The notes under the pieces: generated by a model
Told to the model about the DNA's origin: nothing
Databases searched by the model: none
The model's input: the letters and a program-made list of their open reading frames with translations, nothing else
Translations under genes and position numbers: made by a program
Assembly (NCBI GenBank): GCA_009746045.1
Contig: RPFO01000077.1
Coordinates: forward strand, 1-26,080
Reading direction: 5' to 3'
From: Mesostigma viride
Taxonomy: Eukaryota > Streptophyta > Mesostigmatophyceae > Mesostigmatales > Mesostigmataceae
Length of the DNA stretch: 26,080 bases
In this document: positions 11,314 to 23,300 of the stretch, piece after piece
Layout: each line of letters opens with the position of its first letter
Numbering within the stretch: the first letter of the stretch is position 1

Positions 11314-11660
11314 GGCGAGAATAACAAAAATAACACAGTAGCATTGATAAAATTGTTTATCAGAAAATATATATACTAATTACAGTATATTTTGCAAAAG
11401 ATTTTATAATATATTGTGAATAGCATGGTTAAATTCCACATACTTTAATAATATGGTATGTTAAAGTATATAGAATCATTATTTAGTAAATCATTTACAA
11501 GAAAAAGTGGTATAGACTATTATTATTATATAGTTCGGCAATCTATGATAGTAAGACGTACCGGATGTCAGGTTTATCAGCGGCTCCAGGGCTATAGCGT
11601 CTCGCTGCAGCGTGATTGTTTGGTGCTATGACTGATTTCAGTAGATGTGCAGAAAAAAAT
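11314..11660. other. AT-rich spacer with one degenerate palindrome
   Basis: A strongly AT-rich stretch (about 11320-11570) with no ORF, upstream of the transposase gene, so it could include its promoter. A decayed palindrome is at 11597-11618, with CGTCTCGCTGCAGCG preserved and the outer right arm lost. Confidence 0.5.
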
Positions 11661-11745
11661 TTATTTCCATGACCACACCAGGAATCGAACCCAGAACCTC
11701 ATTGTACATTTCGCATGGTAACGATGTCAGCCAAACATCCGAATG
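11660..11745 (-). repeat. tRNA-like, SINE-type sequence with A and B boxes
   Basis: On the - strand, TGGCTGACATCGTTA (11733-11719) fits a pol III A box and GGTTCGATTCC (11691-11681) is a full B box, at a spacing normal for tRNAs. The acceptor stem does not pair, so it is not a functional tRNA. It is more likely a tRNA-derived short element or relic. Confidence 0.5.
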
Positions 11746-12050
11746 TTCCCAGGTAAATGGGCTGGAGGTCGTCTCTTTTTATACCTGCGGCCACAAGCAC
11801 GGGTGACGGCATATTGGATGTCGTCCAATCCGCTAGCTTGGTTCCAAAAGATGGGATCGAGCTTTTGCACCAGCGCCGCGCTTCCAGTTTTCAGTTCCGT
11901 GGGGAGGAACGAGGATGCCACGTTTCCAATTTTTTCAATACCGTTCAGCCCTGTGACGCCGCGTCCGTTTTGCGAATTGCGACCGTCCCATCGCCCATCG
12001 AAAAAGAAGCGCAGCCGCAGAGAGACCCCATAGCTGATACGAGCTGCCAT
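11727..12050 (-). other. Orphan ORF or exon, 107 codons, uncertain
   Basis: The - strand frame has no stop over 107 codons and includes GNVASSFLPTELKTGSAALV and NQASGLDDIQYAV, which read as ordinary protein. A half-palindrome (about 12007-12028, right arm GAGAGACCC) lies in its 5' part, followed by CACAG|GG, a possible acceptor site. It may be an exon fragment. No family is recognised. Confidence 0.3.
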
Positions 12051-12211
12051 ATCGTTTCGACGTTTGCATGCTACCTGCTGGATTATAAAATCCTACGTTG
12101 ATACCTGCCTGGTGCCGGAAGTTTACAAGGAAATCGGTCTGCTTTCGCCGCACAACGAAAAAAAGGTGAGCTTTTGCCGCATCCTGGATGGTAGGCTGAC
12201 TAAAATTGTTC
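12048..12211. repeat. Direct repeat, copy 1 (about 164 bp)
   Basis: Begins CATATCGTTTCGACGTTTGC and ends GATGGTAGGCTGACTAAAA(TTGTT). A diverged second copy is at 12616-12774. The outer thirds are nearly identical and the middle is more diverged. No gene is recognised between the copies (12212-12615). Confidence 0.8.
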
Positions 12212-12615
12212 TATCAAAAACGGCAACTAAACAGCGCATGCACGCCGACGACACAGTTAGCCAGCTGGGCGAAGACATGTCCTTGCTGCCATCGCAAGAA
12301 ACTCTATGTTGCAGCAAGAGTGATAAAAATGTCTGGCTTCCTTCTTTTCGTTGCTAGCTAAACCCTGCAGACATCTCGGTAGAGTCAGCTAAGCCGATCC
12401 TAATCCACATCTGGCATCCATCCCTTTAGTCTAGTTGCCATGGAGCGTTTCTTGGTCTCGCACATGTCGATCATGGTGGTGCTAGGCTTTCACTTGGGTC
12501 ACCCTTTCCATGTTTGCTATGCCTTTGGTCTGGTTAGGTTATAGGTGTAGATGTGCACATACTGCATTTGCTGCGTTTCTAATCGGTGCTCCTGTTTGAT
12601 GCTTTTTTTCCCCTT

Positions 12616-12774
12616 CATATCGTTTCGACGTTTGCATGCTACCTGCCGGATTATAACATCGGACGTTGCTACCTGCCTGCATAACGATAGTTTGCAAGAA
12701 ATCTTCATTTTGCCGAAACACAAAAAAAGGTGATCTTTTGCCGCAACGTGGATGGTAGGCTGACTAAAATTGTG
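12616..12774. repeat. Direct repeat, copy 2 (about 159 bp)
   Basis: Matches 12048-12211 in the same orientation and runs directly into the first unit of the minisatellite at about 12773. The copies may be ends of a degraded element or a segmental duplication. Confidence 0.8.
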
Positions 12775-14350
12775 CTGCTACGTATCAATACATGTGGGGG
12801 GGTGCTGCTACGTATCAATACATGTGGGGGGGTGCTGCTACGTATCAATACATGTGGGGGGTGCTGCTACGTATCAATACACGTGGGGGGGTGCTACGTA
12901 TCAATACATGTGGGGGGGTGCTGCTACGTATCAATACATGTGGGGGGGTGCTGCTACGTATCAATACATGTGGGGGGGTGCTGCTACGTATCAATACATG
13001 TGGGGGGGGCTGCTACGTATCAATACATGTGGGGGGTGCTGCTACGTATCAATACATGTGGGGGGGTGCTGCTACGTATCAATACATGTGGGGGGGTGCT
13101 ACGTATCAATACATGTGGGGGGTGCTGCTACGTATCAATACATGTGGGGGGGTGCTGCTACGTATCAATACATGTGGGGGGGTGCTACGTATCAATACAT
13201 GTGGGGGGGTGCTGCTACGTATCAATACATGTGGGGGGGTGCTGCTACGTATCAATACATGTGGGGGGGTGCTACGTATCAATACATGTGGGGGGTGCTG
13301 CTACGTATCAATACATGTGGGGGGGTGCTGCTACGTATCAATACATGTGGGGGGGTGCTACGTATCAATACATGTGGGGGGTGCTGCTACGTATCAATAC
13401 ATGTGGGGGGGTGCTGCTACGTATCAATACATGTGGGGGGGTGCTACGTATCAATACATGTGGGGGGTGCTGCTACGTATCAATACATGTGGGGGGGTGC
13501 TGCTACGTATCAATACATGTGGGGGGGTGCTGCTACGTATCAATACATGTGGGGGGGTGCTGCTACGTATCAATACATGTGGGGGGGGTGCTACGTATCA
13601 ATACATGTGGGGGGGTGCTACGTATCAATACATGTGGGGGGTGCTGCTACGTATCAATACATGTGGGGGGGTGCTGCTACGTATCAATACATGTGGGGGG
13701 GTGCTGCTACGTATCAATACATGTGGGGGGGTGCTGCTACGTATCAATACATGTGGGGGGGTGCTGCTACGTATCAATACATGTGGGGGGGGGCTGCTAC
13801 GTATCAATACATGTGGGGGGTGCTGCTACGTATCAATACATGTGGGGGGTGCTGCTACGTATCAATACATGTGGGGGGGTGCTGCTACGTATCAATACAT
13901 GTGGGGGGGTGCTACGTATCAATACATGTGGGGGGGTGCTACGTATCAATACATGTGGGGGGGGCTGCTACGTATCAATACATGTGGGGGGTGCTGCTAC
14001 GTATCAATACATGTGGGGGGTGCTGCTACGTATCAATACATGTGGGGGGGTGCTGCTACGTATCAATACATGTGGGGGGGATGCTACGTATCAATACATG
14101 TGGGGGGGTGCTACGTATCAATACATGTGGGGGGGTGCTACGTATCAATACATGTGGGGGGGTGCTGCTACGTATCAATACATGTGGGGGGTGCTGCTAC
14201 GTATCAATACATGTGGGGGGGTGCTGCTACGTATCAATACATGTGGGGGGGATGCTACGTATCAATACATGTGGGGGGGGATGCTACGTATCAATACATG
14301 TGGGGGGGATGCTACGTATCAATACATGTGGGGGGTGATGCTACGTATCA
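12773..14350 (+). repeat. Minisatellite 1: 54 units of 27-30 bp, G-rich on the + strand
   Basis: I counted 54 copies of TACGTATCAATACATGTG followed by 6-8 G and one or two TGC. Units vary mainly in G-run length and in having one or two TGC, often in the order two, two, one. G runs of at least six recur about every 29 bp, so G-quadruplex formation is possible. All three + frames stay open because the unit contains no stop in any of them; this is a by-product of the repeat, not evidence of coding. Confidence 0.95.
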
Positions 14351-17300
14351 TTTATTTATTCATGCCATCACCCCCCACATTTAATGATTAATGCCATCAC
14401 CCCCCAACATTCATTTATTCATGCCATCACACCCCCACATTCTTTTATTCATGGCAGCACCCCCCACATTTATTTATTCATGCCATCACCCCCCACATTT
14501 AATTATTAATGCCAGCACCCCCAACATTCATTTATTCATGCCATCACACCCCCACATTCTTTTATTCATGGCAGCACCCCCCACATTTATTTATTCATGC
14601 CATCACCCCCCCACATTTAATTATTAATGCCAGCACCCCCCAACATTCATTTATTCATGCCATCACACCCCCACATTCTTTTATTCATGGCAGCACCCCC
14701 CCACATTTATTTATTCATGCCATCACCCCCCCACATTTAATTATTAATGCCAGCACCCCCCAACATTCATTTATTCATGCCATCACACCCCCACATTCTT
14801 TTATTCATGGCAGCACCCCCCCACATTTATTTATTCATGCCATCACCCCCCCACATTTAATTATTAATGCCATCACCCCCCAACATTCATTTATTCATGC
14901 CATCACACCCCCACATTCTTTTATTCATGGCAGCACCCCCCACATTTATTTATTCATGCCATCACCCCCCACATTTAATTATTAATGCCAGCACCCCCCA
15001 ACATTCATTTATTCATGCCATCACACCCCCACATTCTTTTATTCATGGCAGCACCCCCCCACATTTATTTATTCATGCCATCACCCCCCCACATTTAATT
15101 ATTAATGCCAGCACCCCCAACATTCATTTATTCATGCCATCACACCCCCACATTCTTTTATTCATGGCAGCACCCCCCACATTTATTTATTCAAGCCATC
15201 ACCCCCCCACATTTTTTTTTCATGGCAGCACCCCCCCACATTTATTTATTCATGCCATCACCCCCCACATTTAATTATTAATGCCAGCACCCCCCAACAT
15301 TCATTTATTCATGCCATCACACCCCCACATTCTTTTATTCATGGCAGCACCCCCCACATATATTTATTCATGCCATCACCCCCCCACATTTAATTATTAA
15401 TGCCAGCGCCCCCCAACATTCATTTATTCATGCCATCACACCCCCACATTCTTTTATTCATGGCAGCACCCCCCCACATTTATTTATTCATGCCATCACC
15501 CCCCACATTTAATTATTAATGCCAGCACCCCCCAACATTCATTTATTCATGCCATCACACCCCCACATTCTTTTATTCATGGCAGCACCCCCCACATTTA
15601 TTTATTCATGCCATCACCCCCCACATTTAATTATTAATGCCAGCACCCCCAACATTCATTTATTCATGCCATCACACCCCCACATTCTTTTATTCATGGC
15701 ATCACCCCCCCACATTTATTTATTCATGCCATCACCCCCCACATTCTTTTATTCATGGCAGCACCCCCCCACATTTATTTATTCATGCCATCACCCCCCA
15801 CATTTAATTATTAATGCCAGCACCCCCCACATGCATTTATACATAGCATCCCCCCCCACATGTATTTATACGTAGCTTCCCCCCCCAAATGTATTTATAC
15901 GTGGTCGTAAGGGTCTCGCTGCGGGTAGACCCTCGGAATTTTGTTTTTGTATTGACGTAAGGGTCTCGCTGCAGCGAGACCCCAAGGAATGTCAATTTTT
16001 CATGTTTTCATGATGGGGGGGTCTTTCTTTTCTCACCCTTAAAATGATTTGTTTTTGTATCGGTGTTAGGGTCTCGCTGCAGCGAGACCCCTACGAATGT
16101 CGACTTTTAATGTTTGCAAGATGGGAGGGGGCTTTCTTCGCTCACCCTAAAAATGATTTGTTTTTGTTTGACGTTAGGGTCTCGCTGCAGCGAGACGCCA
16201 AAGTTTTGCATTAAACTAAATGTCCCTTTTAGAATCCACGAAAGGGTCTAGCTGCAGCGAGACCCTCCCCATCGTTTTTCTGCCGGCGATTCAGATTCTG
16301 AATGACATTTGTGAAACTTGCTTTTTTGATATTGTTCTGCAGATGTCGTCCTCCTATTCCGATTCTGTCAAGGCCACTCCCGTTTCACCCAAGATGACGT
16401 CGAACACCTCGCCCGTAAATGCTCTGGCGAGGTCCCCCCCACCGAGTCCCCCTCGCCCTCCAAGTCCAACTTGCCCCCCAGCGAGTTGGACAGAATTATA
16501 CCCCCCAACTCTCTCGCTGCTGCGTCTCGCGCTCCGTCCCGCTCTCCGCCCCGTAAGTCTCCATCGCCGCCCCCCAAGTCGGCCGGAGCTACTGCGTCCC
16601 GCTCGCCGCCCCGCAAGTCCCCCAAGTCCCCCGCAACTGCGACCCGTTCGCCGAACCGCAAGTCCCCCTCTCCGCCCAAAGTTCCCCCCGCTACCGCGTC
16701 CCGCTCTCCTTCTCGCAAGTCCCCCTCGCCGTCAACCAAGAACCCCGCAACTGCGTCCCGCTCGCCGTCCCGCTCTCCTTCCCCCAAGTCCCGCTCGCCG
16801 CCACCCAAGTCCCCCGCTTCTGCGTCCCGCTCGCCGTCCCCCAAGCATTCCAGTTCTAAGCGTAAGCCTGCGGCCGAGTGGGTAGAGGAAGACGACCGCA
16901 CCAAAGAGCTCAGGAAGCTGAGGAAGTCTATCAGTGAGCTTGTTGAGGAGGACGAGCGCGATCAGACTAACGGGAGGCCTGAAGACCCGGAATCGCCGGT
17001 TCGGGAGTCGCGTCAGAAGCGGTTGTCCGATTTGTTAGCAATGGCCGCAAGCTTTGCTGACGAATACGCGGCTCTCGACAAGAAGGACAAGGAGAAGGAG
17101 AAGGCGGAGAGGGAGGCCATCGAGAAGGCGGAGAGGGAGAGGGTGGAGAGGGAGGAGAAGGAGAGGCTGGAGAAGGCGGAGAGGGAGGAGGAGGAGAGGG
17201 AGTACAAGGAGAAAAAGGCTGCCCAGGAGAAGGAGCACAGGATCCTGGTGGCGAAGCAGAAGGAGGAGGCGAAGAAGAAGACGGAGGCGGCAGCGAAGGA

Positions 17301-20300
17301 ATTCTTGCGGAGGAGGCCGCTCTTTTTTTGCAGATGCGACAGGAGAGGATGAAGGCGGAAGAGGCCGCGAGGAAGATGGAGGAGGAGGCTGCGAGGAAGG
17401 AGGAGGAGGCTGCGAAGGCAGTTGAGGGGGAGAAGGACGAGAACGGGAGCCCACCCCTTCTTCACGAAGGATTTTCAGTCGATTATCAGGTATGTTTATT
17501 AATGTGAGACGTACATTTTTCAGATGGCTTGAACGGCGTGTGTGTATCGTAGAAAGGGTGGGATTTTATGTCATACATTGATCGTAAGGGTCTAGCTGCG
17601 GAGAGACGTTGACCTAGGAGTTAAGGTTGTTGACGACGACGATGTGTGGCCTTTTTTTTACTCTTGTTGTCTGCAGCCCGACACGCTGGCCATTCTGAAA
17701 CAGTACCTGGCTCAGGCTGAGTCTGAGTCTGGGGTGAGTCGTAAAGCCGAAAAGGGCTTGAGAGGCTTGATCCGCTTTCTTTCGGCCGAGATAGCGTTTG
17801 CAGAGAAGTCCGGTGTCGTCGTGGACCGTCCGGAGTCGGCAGACATAATTTGGAAGAACGACCGCTGGGCCGCTTGCATTGTTCGAAGCCACACAGCGAG
17901 CCATTCATGGGAAGAGGGTCGTTGGTGACGACATGTATGAGGTTTTGAAGATCGCGCAGTCGTGCATCCTTAATCTGAAGGAGGATGTCGGACGTTACTT
18001 TCCCCGTCGTGCTTTAATATGGTCGACGCTCTTTGATGAGGTTGAAAAGTTCGAGGTCCACATTGGCTTCACATGCATCGAGGCTTCCTATATGGAAACC
18101 TTGAAAACCACTGCGTTGCATCAGCTCTTTAAACTCATGACTGGAGATATGAGAGCGGATTCGAGGGCTTCACTGTCGGAAGATGAAGTGTTTGATATTG
18201 TCAGGCAAGGATTTGTTGACACGTCCAACAGTGACTTATCGTAATTGTGCCGGGAAGAATGAATGACGTAGGAGGATTGGAGGAGCGCGCACATGAAGTG
18301 ATCGCGCATTTGGACATGGCAAGAGACCACTTACTGCAATCTTTTGTTAAGTGGCGGACTGACTTTCTTGTCAGCCCGGACGCCAGCCTTTCGCGGGAAG
18401 CGGTCGCTTTCTTTTTGGATTGGGCTGGACAGGTGATCCAAAGTTTCCGGCACCGGGAGGACTTCCATGTTATTCAGACATATAAGCCATACCGGGAATC
18501 GTCCAGGAATGGTTGGATCAAATCTCGTTGGTTGATTGTCTCCAGAGTATCCGAACCAAGACAGACACGGAGTGGTCTGATTTAGAGGCGGGAGGCCATT
18601 GGCAGTCCCTCGAGTTGTTCTTCGAGGCGGAATTGAGGCGGCAACTGGAAAAGGAGAGAGCCCATCAAGTGCCGATATGGCCTTTGGGGAAGATTTTGAG
18701 GAGGTGGAAGTTCTACGTTTCGGTACGTTAACTTGCCGATATCGTTTATCGATTTGGGTTGTTTCCATTCCCTGAATAGGGCTCTATATGCTGACCAACC
18801 TTCATGGTTTGTCCTGTCATATCATGCAGGGGGGCTCCATGCCAGGGGACGTATCGGAGGATTTACCTAATTTGTCAGACTTGGTTGATAAGGTGGGTGC
18901 TTGTCCGTCGAGTTTCCACGAGCATCTTACATGGGGTCTAGCTGCAGGTAGACCCTCACCCTTTTATTGAGACTGACATGTTCGGCTAATTTCAACGGTG
19001 CCCCCAACCAATCTGTTGTCTTTTTTCAGGGGGCGGCTGCGGCGATGGCTGTTGACAGTGCTGGTATTTGGTCTGGACTCGAGATGGAAATGGTAAGCAT
19101 TAAACGATATCCGGATGTCTGCATTTCGCCTGAAGTTTTAGTGAGCGCATTATGCGAAATATACAAATGTCGACTAATTTTGATTTCCAATGAGCTGTCG
19201 TATTCGGTGTTGACAGGCGGGGGGTTTGGCCTCAGCAGGCGCTGCCGGAGAGGAAGAAAACGCTGGAGGAGATGAGGATGGGGGGGATGAAAACGCTGGA
19301 GGAGATGAGGATGGGGGAGACGCTGAGGGAGAAGTGGCTGTGCAGGTACGTTCATCCGCCGCGAGTTCGTGTGATTTTTTTCGTGCTGAGGGGTATCTCC
19401 GCAGAGAGACGATGGTGCAACAATCGAACTGAGGTCAAGTCCCTTCTTGTTCGTTTTTTTTTGTCATGCAGGCGGGGGCTGTCGCTGGGGGTACTGCGGG
19501 GGGGAAGGCGGCGAAGCCCCATTGACTGAGCATGAAAGGGAAAAGCTGGATTCCCGCAAGAAGGTTGCGAAGGATCATATTATTGCTGTTGGCCTGATCA
19601 TGCTTAAGTCTCCGCCCGATGGCGTCGATTCGGAGGGACCTGCGGGGTCCGAGTTTCGCAAGTACCTGACACGACTTGAGGCGGAAGTCGATGCCGATTT
19701 CGATACGGAGGTGTTGGGTGACGCTACCTTTAAGAGTGAATTGGCATATGAATTCGCAAATCTGGTGAAGTCGAAAGCCACCAAGAATTTCAAGTGGCAG
19801 CCTAAGGAGTACTCAGAGGCAAAGGTTGACAAGATCGAGAAATTCATGAAGGCTGATTTTCGTCGTCGGGCCGCTGAGGGAAAAAGGGCGCTGAATGCGG
19901 TGGCAAAGGCCAACAGTAAGAAGAACGCGGAGGCGAAGGCGGCGGAGAAGGAGGCGAAGAAGGCGGAGAAGGAGAAGGCTAAGGAGGCCAAGAAGCAGCA
20001 GAAAACTGGACAGGTACGATTGTTGTGAAAATTTAGACCTCTCGCTGCGGGTAGACGCTGACGGCTGCGGGACTTGGTGTTTAGTGTCAGTAAGGTATTA
20101 TTCCAACAGAACTTTGTTCGTCCCTGAACAGGATGTCGTGGTCGGCCTAAAGATTACTGACTTGAGCAAATCCTGCGGTCCTTTTCGATTTTTTACTTCA
20201 GGATGACGGGGGGGACGAAGACGCCACGGTGGAGAAGAAGTTACCTGGTCATGACGCCGTGTTCGCGCTGGTGAAGGATATGCTCAAGTACTGCTCGAGT

Positions 20301-23300
20301 AGGCGGATGGCGGACGTCGATGACCTGCCAAACTGGCCCGAGTTCTCCCCCTTTCTTGAGCTGCTCCGGTCACTCAACAAGCTTTTTAAGGAGGGGGTGC
20401 TCACGAGCAGTGGGAACCCGGACACCGACCCTATCATTGAAAGCTGGAAGCCTTCGAAAAAGGTCGACTCGAACAAGGAGGTCAGGGACCAGAACATCCG
20501 GAAGGCCAATACTCTCAGGGAAACGCGTTGGATTCGGCCGGCCGATTTTAAGCAGACCGGATGTTTCAGTATGCGGATCCAGACGGTCAACGCGCTTATT
20601 TTGCCAGAGGCTTTGAGGCAGCGGCGTTTAAACCTTGAAACCATTAAGGAGAACGGCCGCATTCTCCTCAATGCGCGGGACAACGCCTTGCACTTCAAGG
20701 TTGTTGTCCCGGTCTGGCAGTTCCCTTTCCAGGCGCTTGCCGAATCTCAACCTGACCTGTTCGACAAGCAAATCTTGTGCATGCCGGATTTCGTCAAGTG
20801 GCTGAAGCATCACCACGGCGCCAAGATTGACGCGGAGGATGTGGGGTCCAGGTACTTCCGGCCCCTTTCGGATACTGAAGTCGACGTGTGGCTTAACACG
20901 GAGTCCACCACCTCTTTCCTCGCGAGAGGACTTGAGTGGCGTACCTACGCCAGGGTGGACGAGGTGGAAGCAGTTTTGCCTCAGGAGATCGAGGGCAGTC
21001 GGGTTTTCAACCTGCTGTGCAATACTGCGATGAAGTCCTACGATCCGAAATTTTTTGAGGAACGGGTACCGGTACCGTATCTGGTTCTCCGGTACGCGGT
21101 GGTGGATGGGAACCACTACTTTAAGGGGTTAAAGTCGTTTCTCAGGGGGCCGGATGGCGGGTGGGGAGAGGTTCGGGCAATGATGTGCGAGGGTGGGGCG
21201 GAGTCCAATTTCGCAAATACTCCTAAGGAGGCGGAGCACGCCTTCCAGGACCTGTTGCGGAAATTCCGTGGTGGTTACATGGGTACGAACGTCATTCTTC
21301 TCAAGGGTGGCGACCTGCTCCCGTCGTGGAGTGAGCTGCGAAATCTACCTAAGGCAAAAGAAGATGTAAGCTATCTATTTTGGCAGGGTCTAGCTGCGGG
21401 TAGACCCTCGGAATTTTCGTGGTTGTTTTTTGTGTGCGCTTCAAGTTTTTTGCGAGGGTCTCGCTGCAGCTAGACCCTCTCCTTTTTTTTGTTGGAATTT
21501 TCGTTGCGTATTGTCGGCCGTTTCTTTTTCGAATTTTGTTAGGGTCTATCCGCAGCTATACCCCTCGCCTTTTATGACTGAGTTTTGTCGTTGCTCGCTC
21601 GATGTTAATTGATGTCGCAGGCGGTGCTGACCGGCAAGCTGGAGAAGCTGTTCGACATCGCCAAGGGGGCGAATTCGGAGGACTTAGCCGTGGCGGATCG
21701 TACGCTGGGCCAGGCGTTGCTTGACGTGTGGAACTACAACAAGCTATATCTATACGGCAAAGTCACGCGTGGGAAGGGCCACTATATTGCGGATGGCCAC
21801 TACACCAATCTGCTCACGTACATCCTCCCGGCTATGCGGCAAGCGGGGGGAAGGGAAGGGAATGTGGAGCCGGCAGCGGTGGATGTACACGAGGAGGAAG
21901 CAGAAGGAAAGAAAAAGCCGGCCCACAGCATTGCTTCAGTGCATTCCGCTTACAGTCGCACGCTGGCCAACACGTTTCTCCGTCTGACACAGGAGCAGAC
22001 TGATGATCCTGCCTCAACGAAACCCGCGCCTGAGGAGGTGATGATGCAAAGGTGCAAATTCGCCAATGCAGAGGGGGAGAAGAAAGGCCAGAAGGTCTCT
22101 TGGACTTCTTTCAGGAACTTGGCCAGCCTTCCTATGATGGACGCCGTGATCGATTGCATCATGAGCTGCCAGGTTGGACCGGAAAAGCTCACCAAGTTGG
22201 TGGAGATCGCCAAGGATGTGCTGGAGTGCCTGCGGCTGACCATTTGCGCCAGATTCAAGGAGGATGAGACGCTGGAAGCGCAATGCAAGGACGCAAATGG
22301 CAAGGAGTTTGTGGCGTCTCATATTTTCGAACTCGTCTTCAATCTCCATCCTCTCGCTCGGCCGGTCGGCAGGAAGGAGATTGTGGCCAGATACCGGGAA
22401 TTTTGGGATGTGGCCGTCATCATAACGAGGAACATCGCCTACCTTCTTAAAGCCAAAAAACACGCCGCACATCTGAGGATTCCGAGAAAGGATATCAGTA
22501 ATGGCAAGATCGACTTTCAGGAGATTCTGCTAAAAGAGAGCGAGGACAAGACGGTGGGTTTGGCACTTTTGGCTCCGGAAGCGTTCAGGAAGTACGCTCC
22601 AAAAGTTGGATTACTCGAAGGGGGGTGAAGGAGGCGGCGATGAAGGGGCCGGTGAAGGGGCTGGAGAAGGGGAAGGGGAAGGGGAAGGAGACGGAGGCGA
22701 AGAAGGAGAGGAGGCGAAGGAGGAGGAGGAGTGGGACGTGAAGTATGAGTGGCAGAGTGTGGACTGGGGCCGTCGCCGGGTCTGGTTTTGCTGTCAGGAC
22801 TAGACGGTGATGATGATGACAAGTCGCTCGTCAAGCAGGTGGCAGGCGAGGTTGCCTCAGCTTCAGCCCGCCCCTTTCCCTTGGGCAGGTCCCTTCCGTG
22901 CCTGAGCCTGCTGAACTTGGCGAACATTTGGGGTGATAAGTGGAGTAACTTTCAGAGGTGGTGGGCGTTCGGTCCTTGCCCGAGCTTCGGACATTCCCCA
23001 ACCGGGCGGGATGTACGATAATGTGCTGAAGGCTTGCGCCCACGACTTTTTCTCCAGGTTCGAACCGATGGTGATCGTGTTTGGTACCGAGACGGAGATT
23101 AAGGGGTTTCAAGAGATAGTGGAAAGGATCGGGAAAGGGAGTGAATTGTGGGAGCGGCTTGAACAGGGGGAAGGTGATGGGGGGCCTAGGCTCGGAAGGG
23201 CGAAGAAGCGAAAAGCTTCCCACGAAGCTGGGGGATCGTCCGCCGTGGTGGAGAGGGATGACCAACAGTTGTTGGAGGGAGGGGATGGAGGGGATGGAGG